DNA from: an uncultured Bacilli bacterium
GTDB taxonomy: Bacteria > Bacillota_I > Bacilli_A > RF39 > UBA660
Direction: 5' to 3'
Assembly: GCA_934101645.1 (NCBI GenBank)
Contig: CAKORX010000003.1
Span: forward strand, 149,935 to 213,934
Length of the DNA: 64,000 bases
Position 1 is the first letter of the stretch. The number at the start of each line of letters is the position of its first letter. A program made the translations under genes and the position numbers. Of this stretch, positions 50,163 through 58,915 are shown in pieces. A model generated the notes under the pieces. That model had not been told where the DNA came from. It did no database searches and worked only from the letters and a program-made list of their open reading frames with translations.

Positions 50163-52385
50163 ATGAATTATTATGATAAATTTGTTAAAGGAACATGGTG
50201 CAGTTCAATAGATGTTGAAAACTTTATTGACCTAAACTATAAAGAATATTTAGGAGATGAAAAGTTTTTAAGTAAACCAAGTGATAAGACTATTAACATT
50301 ATGGAAAAAGTAAATAGTTTATTACAAGAAGAACTAAAGAAAAAAGTTTTAGATATAGAAACTTCAAAAGTAAGTGGTATTAATAATTTTTTACCAGGTT
50401 ATATTTGTCCTGAGGATGATGTAATTGTTGGTCTTCAGACAGATAAGCCACTTAAAAGAATGATTAATCCTTATGGTGGAATTAGAATGGTTTATTCATC
50501 TCTTGCGGCTTATGATTATAAACTTGATGAAAATATTAATAAGTATTTTAGTGAATTTAGAAAAACACATAATGATGGAGTTTTTGATGCTTATACAGAT
50601 GAAATGAAACTTGCAAGACATGTTCATTTATTAACTGGACTTCCTGATAGTTATGGACGAGGAAGAATTATTGGAGACTATCGCCGTATTGCATTATATG
50701 GAACTGATTACTTAATAAAATGTAAAATTGAAGATAAAAAAAATCTTCCTTCTGATATGAGTGATGAAGTTATTAGGCTCTCTGAAGAGATTAGCATGCA
50801 GATAAAAGCTTTAAAAGAGCTTACTTTAATGGCTAAAAGCTATGGATTTGATATTTCAGTTCCTGCTCAAAATAGCCGTGAAGCTGTAGAGTGGACATAT
50901 CTAGGTTATCTTGCAGCAGTTAAAGAGAATAATGGTGCTGCCATGAGTTTAGGTAGAGTAGATGCTTTTTTTGATATTTATTTTGAAAGAGATTTAAGTG
51001 AAGAAAAGATTACTGAAAGTGGGATTCAAGAAATAATTGATAATTTTGTTATTAAATTAAGACTTGTAAGACATTTAAGAACACCAGAGTATGATGAACT
51101 TTTTTCAGGTGATCCAACTTGGGTAACTTGTGCTATCGGAGGAATGAAGGATGGAGCATCTCTTGTTACAAAAACAAGTTATCGAATTATCCATACACTT
51201 GAAAATTTAGGTTCTGCACCAGAGCCAAACATAACTATTTTATATAGTGAAAACTTACCAATTAATTTTAAAAAGTATTGTTCCAAGATTTCTATTAAAA
51301 CAGATTCAATTCAATACGAAAATGATGATTTAATGAGTAAAGTATTTGGACATGACTATGGTATTGCATGCTGCGTTTCTGCTATGAGACTTGGTAAAGA
51401 TATGCAATTTTTCGGAGCAAGATGTAACCTTGCAAAGGCTCTTTTATATTCAATTAATGGTGGCGTAGATGAGATAGAAAATACTAAAGTTTTTGAAAAT
51501 ATTTCTAAAAATAATGAAGAAGTTTTAGATTATAATACGGTTATAAAAGATTTTAAAATAGTACTTTCTAAAGTTGCAAAACTTTATGCAAATACAATGA
51601 ATGTAATTCACTATATGCATGATAAATATGCTTATGAAAGTGTTATGATGGCACTTCATGATACAAATGTAAACCATCTTATGGCTTATGGCGTTGCGGG
51701 CCTTTCTGTTGTAGTGGATAGTTTATCTGCAATAAAATATGCTAAAGTAAAACCAGTTCGTGATGAAAATGGTATTGCTATAGATTTTACTATCGAAGGT
51801 GACTACCCAAAATACGGAAATGATGATGATAGAGTAGACTATATTGCAAAGGAAGTATTAAGTTATTTTTATGAAGAATTAAAAAGTGTTAAAACTTATA
51901 AAAATGCAAAACCAACAATGTCAATTTTAACTATTACTTCAAATATTGTATATGGAAAAAGTACTGGTAGTACTCCAGATGGAAGAAAAAAAGGACAACC
52001 TTTTGCACCAGGAGCTAATCCAATGCATGAAAGAGATAAAAGCGGCGCTATTGCATCGCTAAATTCAGTAGCAAAAATTGATTATATAAAATATGCTCTT
52101 GATGGAGTATCAAACACATTTACAATTATTCCTGATAGCTTGGGAAAAAGTGATGATGATAGAGTAAATAATTTAGTAAGCTTACTTGATGGTTATTTTA
52201 TTAAAGGCGGACATCATTTAAATGTTAACGTTTTAAATAAAGAAATGTTAATTGATGCTATGAATAATCCCGAAAAATATCCACTTTTAACAATTAGAGT
52301 ATCTGGATATGCTGTAAGATTTAATAGACTTACTAAAGAACAACAACTCGAAGTTATTTCAAGGACTTTCCATGAAAAACTCTAA
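50163..52385 (+). CDS. pflB: Formate C-acetyltransferase (pyruvate formate-lyase)
   Basis: 740 residues; glycyl-radical enzyme that splits pyruvate to acetyl-CoA and formate without oxygen. The catalytic Cys pair is in GIACCVSAMRLG (about 401-402), the C-terminal radical Gly in TIRVSGYAVRFNRL (about 715). Also PYGGIRMVYSSLAAY, LTGLPDSYGRGRIIGDYRR and GNDDDRVDYIA. AGGAGTG precedes the ATG. Overlaps pflA by 14 bases. Confidence 0.97.
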   Translation: MNYYDKFVKGTWCSSIDVENFIDLNYKEYLGDEKFLSKPSDKTINIMEKVNSLLQEELKKKVLDIETSKVSGINNFLPGYICPEDDVIVGLQTDKPLKRMINPYGGIRMVYSSLAAYDYKLDENINKYFSEFRKTHNDGVFDAYTDEMKLARHVHLLTGLPDSYGRGRIIGDYRRIALYGTDYLIKCKIEDKKNLPSDMSDEVIRLSEEISMQIKALKELTLMAKSYGFDISVPAQNSREAVEWTYLGYLAAVKENNGAAMSLGRVDAFFDIYFERDLSEEKITESGIQEIIDNFVIKLRLVRHLRTPEYDELFSGDPTWVTCAIGGMKDGASLVTKTSYRIIHTLENLGSAPEPNITILYSENLPINFKKYCSKISIKTDSIQYENDDLMSKVFGHDYGIACCVSAMRLGKDMQFFGARCNLAKALLYSINGGVDEIENTKVFENISKNNEEVLDYNTVIKDFKIVLSKVAKLYANTMNVIHYMHDKYAYESVMMALHDTNVNHLMAYGVAGLSVVVDSLSAIKYAKVKPVRDENGIAIDFTIEGDYPKYGNDDDRVDYIAKEVLSYFYEELKSVKTYKNAKPTMSILTITSNIVYGKSTGSTPDGRKKGQPFAPGANPMHERDKSGAIASLNSVAKIDYIKYALDGVSNTFTIIPDSLGKSDDDRVNNLVSLLDGYFIKGGHHLNVNVLNKEMLIDAMNNPEKYPLLTIRVSGYAVRFNRLTKEQQLEVISRTFHEKL

Positions 52386-53085
52386 GTTATCAATATCTAA
52401 AATAGAAAGTTTTTCTTGTGTTGATGGTCCAGGAATTAGAACTGTAATATTTTTTAATAATTGTCCTTTAAGATGTAAATTTTGTCATAATCCTGAAATG
52501 CAAAAAGAGGTAAATAAACTTGATATTAATTTTGAAAAGTTAGTGGAATTAATTTTAAATAATAAACCATATTATAAAAGTAGTGGTGGTGTAACCTTTT
52601 CTGGAGGTGAACCACTTTTATCACAAGATATTTTGTTAGAGCTTGCTAAGACTTTAAAAAAAGAGAGCATTAGCATGGCTCTTGATACATCAGGATATGT
52701 AAAAAGTATTAATCTAGAATTATTAGAAATGTTTGATTATGTACTTCTTGATATAAAAGCAATTAATAATGAAGGTTTTTATGATATAACTGGAGGGAGC
52801 ATTAACGTTATAGATAACTTTATTGAAAACTTAAATAAAATTAATACAAATGTTATTATTAGAGTAGTAATTATTCCTGATGTTAATGATACAAAGGAAT
52901 ATATGAAAGGACTAAAAAATTATATTTCTAAAATTAAAAATGTTATTAAAGTTGAATTTTTACCATTTCATACAATGGGATTTTCAAAATATGAAGAGTT
53001 AAATATGGATAATCCATATAAAAATAAAAAGGCTATGGATAAAAATAAATGTGATGAACTTTATGAGTATTTTTTAGCATTATGA
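52372..53085 (+). CDS. pflA: Pyruvate formate-lyase activating enzyme
   Basis: 237-residue radical-SAM enzyme that installs the glycyl radical on PflB. CPLRCKFCHNPE gives the Cx3Cx2C cluster motif; SSGGVTFSGGEPLL and the DxK region (LLDIKAIN) follow. Directly coupled to pflB. Confidence 0.96.
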   Translation: MKNSKLSISKIESFSCVDGPGIRTVIFFNNCPLRCKFCHNPEMQKEVNKLDINFEKLVELILNNKPYYKSSGGVTFSGGEPLLSQDILLELAKTLKKESISMALDTSGYVKSINLELLEMFDYVLLDIKAINNEGFYDITGGSINVIDNFIENLNKINTNVIIRVVIIPDVNDTKEYMKGLKNYISKIKNVIKVEFLPFHTMGFSKYEELNMDNPYKNKKAMDKNKCDELYEYFLAL

Positions 53086-53098
53086 AAGGAAAGAAAAA

Positions 53099-54004
53099 AT
53101 GAATAAAATTGTAATAATTGGTTGTGGTAATGTAGGAATGAGTTATGCATATTCACTTTTAAATCAAAGTATCCCAGTAAATGAACTTGCTTTAATTGAT
53201 GTAAATGAAGATAAAATAATTGGAGAAGTAATGGATTTGAATCATTGCCTTGCTTTTTCACCTTCGAAAATTGATATAAAAGTAGGAACTTATGATGATT
53301 GTAAAGATGCCAAAATAATTGTTATTGCAGCGGGCGCTAACCAAAATCCTGGTGAAACAAGAATGGATTTAATTTATAAAAATGCAAAAATTTTTAAAGA
53401 TATTATTGGAAAAGTTATGTCTTCGGGATTTGATGGTTATTTTATAATTGCTACGAATCCTTTAGATGTAATGACATACTTAACATTTAAATATTCTAGT
53501 TTTGCTCCGAATAAAGTTATCGGTACTGGCACAAGCCTAGATACCTCAAGGCTTAGATTCTTGATAAGTGAAAAAGTTGGCGTAAATCCTAAAGATATAA
53601 ATGCATACGTTATTGGAGAACACGGAGATAGTGAGTTTACTTTATGGTCTTCCGCCTTAGTGGGTAGTGAAAAAATTGATAAATATTTAAATGACGAAGA
53701 AAAAGAAAAGATTGAAAATGAAGTAAAAAATGCAGCATATGAAATTATAAATAAAAAAGGTGCTACATATTATGGCGTTGCTATGTGTTTAACTAAAATA
53801 ACTAATGCAATCTTAAATAATGAAAATTCAATTATTACAGTATCAAGTTATGATAAAAAAAATGATGTTTTTTTTGGTACACCTACAATTGTAAATAAAG
53901 ATGGTGCAAGCAAGAAAATGTATATAGAATTAGATGAAAATGAAACTCAAAAACTTATAAAATCAATATCGCTTTTAAAAGAGGCTTTAACAAAAGTTGA
54001 TTAA
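53099..54004 (+). CDS. ldh: L-lactate dehydrogenase
   Basis: 301 residues; reduces pyruvate to lactate with NADH. GCGNVGMSYAYSLL (NAD site), ATNPLDVMTYLTFKYS, GTGTSLDTSRLRFLI and the catalytic His in VIGEHGDSEFTLWSS. DMNH-type substrate loop GANQNPGETRMDL with the Arg suits lactate rather than malate. Together with PflB this shows a mixed fermentation. AAAGGAAAG precedes the ATG, 13 bases after pflA. Confidence 0.94.
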   Translation: MNKIVIIGCGNVGMSYAYSLLNQSIPVNELALIDVNEDKIIGEVMDLNHCLAFSPSKIDIKVGTYDDCKDAKIIVIAAGANQNPGETRMDLIYKNAKIFKDIIGKVMSSGFDGYFIIATNPLDVMTYLTFKYSSFAPNKVIGTGTSLDTSRLRFLISEKVGVNPKDINAYVIGEHGDSEFTLWSSALVGSEKIDKYLNDEEKEKIENEVKNAAYEIINKKGATYYGVAMCLTKITNAILNNENSIITVSSYDKKNDVFFGTPTIVNKDGASKKMYIELDENETQKLIKSISLLKEALTKVD

Positions 54005-54020
54005 AAATTTAAATTTAGTG

Positions 54021-54048
54021 TTGACAAATGCAAAATTTTGAATATACT
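54021..54048 (+). promoter_or_regulatory. Strong sigma-A promoter of the GNAT/ABC operon
   Basis: Perfect TTGACA (54021-54026), 16 bases, TATACT (54043-54048). Transcription would start near 54055, 140 bases before the first gene. Confidence 0.8.
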
Positions 54049-54054
54049 TTATAG

Positions 54055-54193
54055 GTAAGTGAGGAAATATAAACAGATTGTGAGCTATTTCGGGATAATC
54101 CTACACGAAGCTTTAACGTTGAGCGCGGAGTCACTAGTTATGGGACTTTGCGCTTTTTTTGTATACAAAAGTTCTATAACGGAAAGGAAAGTT
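54055..54193 (+). promoter_or_regulatory. Structured leader with intrinsic terminator (attenuator)
   Basis: The leader is more GC-rich than its surroundings. It has an upstream stem (AGC/GCT and TTCG/CGAA around GGATAATCC, about 54083-54116) and a 10-bp terminator stem GCGCGGAGTC/GACTTTGCGC (about 54122-54131 with 54143-54152) followed by T7. It could be a riboswitch or an antibiotic-sensing (ribosome-mediated) attenuator. A GTG at 54059 begins a frame that is open through the whole leader into the GNAT gene. I do not recognise a known RNA class. Confidence 0.65.
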
Positions 54194-54772
54194 ATGGAAA
54201 AATTTTATTTAGAGAAGGCTAGCTTAAAAAGAAAAGAAGAGGCACTTGCATATTTAAAAGAATTTGAAATGCATAACTCTATAGTAAATGGTGACTCGGG
54301 ACTTTCTAAAATGGCTACAGATTATGAAGGATGGCTAAAATATTTAGACAATTTGTTAGACGATGAAAAAAGACCTAGTAATAGATGCCCGGGTATAGAG
54401 TATTTTTTAATAAGGGAAAACGATGATAAACTAATTGGTATGATTAATTTAAGATGGAATCTAAGTGTTGAAATGCTTCTTCATGGTGGACATATTGGCT
54501 ATGGTATTTTACCTTCCCAAAGAAGAAAAGGTTATAACAAAATAAATCTATATTTATGTCTTTTAAAAGCAAAAGAAATGGGTTTAGAAAAAGTTCTTTT
54601 AACTGCGGATGATGCAAATTTAGGTTCAGTTAAAACAATTCTTTCTTTAGGAGGAGTACTTGAAAACAAAATTACTGAAGATGATGCTACTATCGGTAGA
54701 TACTGGATTAATACGCATGATGCTATTTTAAAAAATAAAAATAAGTATAAGGAAGTGATAAAAAATGAGTGA
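54194..54772 (+). CDS. GNAT-family N-acetyltransferase
   Basis: 192 residues from the ATG at 54194 (GGAAAGGAAAG upstream). GNAT fold: LIGMINLRWNLS, then the acetyl-CoA loop YGILPSQRRKGYNKINL and VLLTADDANLGSVKTILSLGG. Substrate unknown. It is under an attenuator and overlaps an ABC exporter operon by 8 bases, which suggests modification or export of a toxic small molecule, but this is inference. Confidence 0.8.
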   Translation: MEKFYLEKASLKRKEEALAYLKEFEMHNSIVNGDSGLSKMATDYEGWLKYLDNLLDDEKRPSNRCPGIEYFLIRENDDKLIGMINLRWNLSVEMLLHGGHIGYGILPSQRRKGYNKINLYLCLLKAKEMGLEKVLLTADDANLGSVKTILSLGGVLENKITEDDATIGRYWINTHDAILKNKNKYKEVIKNE

Positions 54773-55748
54773 AATAATAAAAATAAAAAATTTAAGTAAA
54801 ACTTTTAAAGTTAAAATAAAAGGTAAAGGCTTTAAAGAAAGTATAAAAAGTATTTTTAAACCAAAATATAAAGAAGTTAAGGCTGTTAAAAACTTAAATT
54901 TAAGTGTTGAAAAAGGAGAAATAATTGCTTTTATTGGGCCAAACGGAGCTGGAAAAAGTACTACGATAAAAATGCTTACTGGTATACTTTGTCCTTCGAA
55001 AGGAACTGTTGAGGTTTTAGGAAAAGACCCTTTTAAAGATAGAAAAAGCTTATCTTATGAAATTGGTACTGTATTTGGACAAAAAGAGCAACTTTGGATG
55101 CATTTATCAGCTTACGATAACTTTAAATATTTCGGAGCTATATATGATATTCCTGAAAGTGTAGTAGAAAGAAAAATTAAATCTTTCGAAGAGATCTTTG
55201 AAATTAGTGACTTTATTAATACTCCCGTAAGAAACCTTTCTCTTGGACAAAGAATAAGATGTGAAATAATTGCATCATTAATTCATGAACCTAAGATTTT
55301 ATTTCTAGATGAACCTACGATTGGACTAGACCCAGTAGTTAAGGAAAATATAAGAACTTTAATTAAAAGAATGAATAAAGAATTTAAAACTACAATATTT
55401 TTAACAAGCCATGATGTAGGCGATATAGAAAAACTTTGTAAAAGAGTAGTTATTATAAATAATGGCACACTTGCCTTTGATGATAGTATGGAAAACTTGA
55501 AATATCATTATTTAAATAAAAAAATAATTGATGCTAAGATGAAAGAAAAAATAAATTTAGATGATGAAGAAGGAATTAAAATTTTAAAAGATAAAGGTTA
55601 TAATTTAAAACTTGAAGTAGATTTAAAAAAGAAAAGTATTTCTGAAGCATTAAAAAAACTTGATATAGATAAAGTACTTGATATAAATATTTCAAATATC
55701 CCTTTAGAGGAAATAATTAAAGAAATATATGCAAGGAAAACAAAATGA
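54765..55748 (+). CDS. ABC transporter ATP-binding protein
   Basis: 327 residues: Walker A GPNGAGKSTT, Q-loop FGQKEQL, signature LSLGQRIRCE (LSGGQ variant), Walker B ILFLDEPTIGLD and the H-loop TSHD. The C-terminal extension after residue 235 is typical of the ATPases paired with ABC-2 permeases of the DUF990/PF06182 type. Coupled to the GNAT gene and to two permease genes. Confidence 0.9.
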   Translation: MSEIIKIKNLSKTFKVKIKGKGFKESIKSIFKPKYKEVKAVKNLNLSVEKGEIIAFIGPNGAGKSTTIKMLTGILCPSKGTVEVLGKDPFKDRKSLSYEIGTVFGQKEQLWMHLSAYDNFKYFGAIYDIPESVVERKIKSFEEIFEISDFINTPVRNLSLGQRIRCEIIASLIHEPKILFLDEPTIGLDPVVKENIRTLIKRMNKEFKTTIFLTSHDVGDIEKLCKRVVIINNGTLAFDDSMENLKYHYLNKKIIDAKMKEKINLDDEEGIKILKDKGYNLKLEVDLKKKSISEALKKLDIDKVLDINISNIPLEEIIKEIYARKTK

Positions 55749-56536
55749 AAAAATATTTTAAAATTTTAGAATATGAAATAAAAAGTGCTTTTTCTTATAT
55801 ATCAAATGTGTTTTATGAATATATAGGATTTTTAATTCACATATTTATCTTTTTAAATCTATGGAAATATATTTATTCTGACCCATCATCTTTGATTTCA
55901 GGATATTCTTTGAAAGAAATGATTTGGTATGTAATTATTACAGAAATTTTATGGTCCGCTCTTGGAGGAAGACGTTTAGTAAAAGATATTTCGAAGTCTA
56001 TTAAAAATGGGGATGTAGTTTATAATTTAACAAGACCTATAAACTATATTTTATATAATTTGTTTTCACATCTAGGGCTTGTACTTGCAAGACTTATCAT
56101 ATATTTTATTTTAGGCATTATTACAGGATATGTATTTTTAGGTAGCTTTGTAAATATTAATATTTTAAAATTAATTTTAGTTTTTATAACTATGATAATA
56201 TCAACAGTAATAAGTCTTTTTACAATGATTTTAATTGGTGAGATATCATTCTTTATCGAAGATGCAAACCCAATATATTGGATATATAGTAAAATAATTC
56301 TTATATTTGGTACCATTTTTCCTGCGGAAATTTTTGGTAAATTCTTACAAAAAATTATAAAATATAGTCCAGTTTATGTAACAACTTATGGACCTGCGAA
56401 ACTATTTGTTCATTTTAAATATTTTGACTTTTTAAAATTACTTGGATTTCAATTTATATATATTTTAATTATTTATTTTATTTCATTAATAATTTATAAG
56501 AAAGGAGTGAGAAATTTAAATGTTAACGGAGGCTAG
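55745..56536 (+). CDS. ABC-2 type permease (DUF990 family), first subunit
   Basis: 263 residues with about six membrane spans; FKILEYEIKSAFSYISNVFYEYIGFLIHIFIFLNLW and KEMIWYVIITEILWSA follow the PF06182 pattern. Probably an exporter half; substrate unknown. Overlaps the ATPase gene by 4 bases (ATGA). Confidence 0.82.
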   Translation: MKKYFKILEYEIKSAFSYISNVFYEYIGFLIHIFIFLNLWKYIYSDPSSLISGYSLKEMIWYVIITEILWSALGGRRLVKDISKSIKNGDVVYNLTRPINYILYNLFSHLGLVLARLIIYFILGIITGYVFLGSFVNINILKLILVFITMIISTVISLFTMILIGEISFFIEDANPIYWIYSKIILIFGTIFPAEIFGKFLQKIIKYSPVYVTTYGPAKLFVHFKYFDFLKLLGFQFIYILIIYFISLIIYKKGVRNLNVNGG

Positions 56537-56540
56537 AAAA

Positions 56541-57302
56541 ATGTTTTTATCAGTTAAGTATTCTCTTATGAAGGAAATGCTTAATAAATGGACATTTATA
56601 ACAAATATAATTTTTATGATTTTAAATAATGCTACATTTATAATTGAGTGGGTAGTATTTTTTTCACTCAAATCAACATTTGGGGGATATACTATTTCAA
56701 AAGTTATATTACTTTGGGCACTTGCTGCGGGTAGTTATGGAATAAGTCATTTTTTCTTCAAAGATAGTTATATGCTTTCAGACATTATAAATGATGGAAG
56801 TTTGGATTCATATTTAGTACAACCAAGAAATATTTTAATAAATGCAATAACTGGAAATGTTGATGTATCTGCTTTAGGAGATATTTTATATGCTATAATT
56901 ATTTTGATAATATGTAGACCATCATTTTTGGAAGTAATACTATTTATCTTATTTTCTTTTACAGGAGCTCTTATAATTACAAGTATTGCTGTAATTTTTG
57001 GAAGTTTAGCCTTTTGGATTAAAAAAAGTGATGCTATTGCAGATACGATGACTAACCTAGTGATTTGTTTTGATACTTACCCTGGAGCAATATTCAAAGG
57101 CATTACAAAAATCTTATTATATACTTTAGTTCCCGTAGGACTTTCTTCCTATATGCCAATGGAAGTATTAAATAATTTTAATTTACTATATTTTTTAATT
57201 ATTATAGGATACACTATATTTATTACATTGTTTGCTTTTTATATTTTTAATAAAGGTTTAAAAAGATATAGTTCAAGTAGCTTGATGGTTGCAAGAATTT
57301 AA
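56541..57302 (+). CDS. ABC-2 type permease (DUF990 family), second subunit
   Basis: 253 residues from the ATG at 56541. GGAGG inside the end of the previous gene lies 8 bases upstream; an ATG at 56520 is less likely. About six spans, with the family-like ATFIIEWVVFFSLKSTFGGY and SLAFWIKKSDAIADTMTNL. Forms a heteromeric exporter with the gene before it. Confidence 0.82.
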   Translation: MFLSVKYSLMKEMLNKWTFITNIIFMILNNATFIIEWVVFFSLKSTFGGYTISKVILLWALAAGSYGISHFFFKDSYMLSDIINDGSLDSYLVQPRNILINAITGNVDVSALGDILYAIIILIICRPSFLEVILFILFSFTGALIITSIAVIFGSLAFWIKKSDAIADTMTNLVICFDTYPGAIFKGITKILLYTLVPVGLSSYMPMEVLNNFNLLYFLIIIGYTIFITLFAFYIFNKGLKRYSSSSLMVARI

Positions 57303-57353
57303 AGTTTACAATTATTTAACGATATGTTAATATAACTTTCAAGGAAATTAAGT

Positions 57354-57494
57354 ATGGAAAAAGATTATATATTTGTCACTAAAAAAGATGGATCTTTAGA
57401 AAAAGTTGAGGCTATAGCAGATGCACTAGTAGCAGAAAATGGCAAAGTTACTTATTATAGTGAAAGCATTAGTTATGATAAAACTAGAAAATAA
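57354..57494 (+). CDS. Small protein of unknown function
   Basis: 46 codons with AAGGAA 7 bases before the ATG. Product MEKDYIFVTKKDGSLEKVEA, then IADALVAENGKVTYYSESISYDKTRK: charged, probably a small beta-alpha fold. No family recognised. Placed between the ABC operon and the T-box of tyrS. TTTACA and TATAAC-like boxes upstream could drive it. Confidence 0.5.
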   Translation: MEKDYIFVTKKDGSLEKVEAIADALVAENGKVTYYSESISYDKTRK

Positions 57495-57529
57495 TTATTA
57501 ATTGCATAGTAAAAAATAATTTGTTATAA

Positions 57530-57680
57530 TTAGTTTGTTAGCAGTTGATGAAGCCTTACAACCTTCGGATGCTAAATCGCGTATTTGCGTTAAAAAATAA
57601 AGTTGTATGATTAACTTCATAAAGTAGGGTGGTACCGCGAGAAAACTCGTCCCTATGTTTATGGAGTTTTTATTTTGAAA
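57530..57680 (+). promoter_or_regulatory. Tyrosine T-box riboswitch upstream of tyrS
   Basis: The conserved T-box sequence AGGGTGGTACCGCG lies at 57626-57639, followed by the terminator AAAACTC ... GAGTTTT (57642-57648 with 57664-57670) and a T run. Stem I is only about 38 bases: TTAGCA (57538-57543) pairs with TGCTAA (57570-57575), and TAC at 57557-57559 in the internal loop can serve as the Tyr specifier. A short CGC/GCG hairpin (about 57579-57590) may be stem III. Uncharged tRNA-Tyr would prevent termination. Confidence 0.88.
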
Positions 57681-57691
57681 GGATGGTATAT

Positions 57692-58915
57692 ATGGGTATT
57701 TATGAAGAACTTGAATGGAGAGGGCTAATTAAAGACATTTCTTCTCCGGAACTTAAAGAAAAATTAAATAAAGGTGGTATGACTTTCTATATTGGTACTG
57801 ATCCTACGGGAGATAGTATGCATATTGGACATTTTTCATCATTTTTAATTGCCACTAGGCTTAAAAGAGCAGGACATACTCCTATACTTCTTGTAGGAGG
57901 AGGAACTGGACTTATTGGTGATCCAAAACCAACTGCTGAAAGGGCAATGATTTCATATGATGCTGTTAAACATAATGTTGAATGCTTAACAAAACAAGCA
58001 AAAGATATTTTTGGCTTTGAGGTTGTTAATAACTATGACTGGTTAAAAAATATTAATTTTATTGATTTTTTAAGAGACTATGGTAAATATTTTAGCATTG
58101 GTTATATGCTTGATAAAGATATTATTAGACGTAGACTTGATGCTGGAATTACTTATACAGAATTTTCTTATATGATAATGCAAGCTATGGATTTTGAACA
58201 TTTATATAATGAAAGAAATGTTACAATGCAAGTTGCTGGGCAAGATCAATGGGGAAATATTACTGCAGGAATTGAGCTTATTAGAAAAAAAGATAATAAA
58301 GAAGCTTATGGATTTACAATGCCCCTTATTACTAAAAGTGATGGAACTAAGTTTGGCAAAACTGAAGGAAAAGCTATTTGGCTTGATAAAAATAAAACAA
58401 CCCCTTATGAAATGTATCAATTTTTTGTAAATGTTGAAGACTCTATGGTAATAGATTATTTGAAAAAGTTTACTTTCTTATCTAAAGAAGAAATTGAACA
58501 AATTGAAAAAGAGCATAATCTTCATCCTGAGGAAAGACTTGCTCATAAAACACTTGCTAAAGAAGTTATTACATTTATTCATGGAGAAAAAGCTTATGAA
58601 GATGCGTTAAACCAAGCAAATGCTTTATTTAATGGAGATATTTCATCTTTAGGAGCAGAAAACCTTTTAAATGAATTTAAGGATGTACCTCATTTTGAGG
58701 TTAATGATGATGAAAATCTTTTAGATATGCTTGTAAGAAGTAAAATATGTCAATCTAAAAGAGAGGCAAGAGAAATGGTAAGTGCTGGCGCAATAAGTTT
58801 AAATGGCAATAAAGAAACTAGTTTAGATAAAATTATTACAAGTAGCGATCTAATCGAAGGCAAAGTAATATTACTCAAAAAAGGAAAAAAGAATTATTTC
58901 TTAGGAATAAAATAA
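57692..58915 (+). CDS. tyrS: Tyrosyl-tRNA synthetase
   Basis: About 407 residues from the ATG at 57692 (AAAGGA 8 bases upstream). Class I motifs: HIGHFSSF (HIGH) and KFGKTEGKA (KMSKS), also GGGTGLIGDP and YTEFSYMIMQAMDF; a C-terminal S4 domain (RSKICQSKREAREMVSAGAISLNG). Regulated by the T-box upstream. The 3' end overlaps gerAB on the other strand by 22 bases. Confidence 0.96.
   Translation: MGIYEELEWRGLIKDISSPELKEKLNKGGMTFYIGTDPTGDSMHIGHFSSFLIATRLKRAGHTPILLVGGGTGLIGDPKPTAERAMISYDAVKHNVECLTKQAKDIFGFEVVNNYDWLKNINFIDFLRDYGKYFSIGYMLDKDIIRRRLDAGITYTEFSYMIMQAMDFEHLYNERNVTMQVAGQDQWGNITAGIELIRKKDNKEAYGFTMPLITKSDGTKFGKTEGKAIWLDKNKTTPYEMYQFFVNVEDSMVIDYLKKFTFLSKEEIEQIEKEHNLHPEERLAHKTLAKEVITFIHGEKAYEDALNQANALFNGDISSLGAENLLNEFKDVPHFEVNDDENLLDMLVRSKICQSKREAREMVSAGAISLNGNKETSLDKIITSSDLIEGKVILLKKGKKNYFLGIK

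Noticed and set aside
54059..54193. GTG at 54059 as start of the GNAT gene
   Set aside because: The 45 extra residues span the promoter-proximal leader and terminator stem. The ATG at 54194 has a good ribosome binding site and the normal family start.
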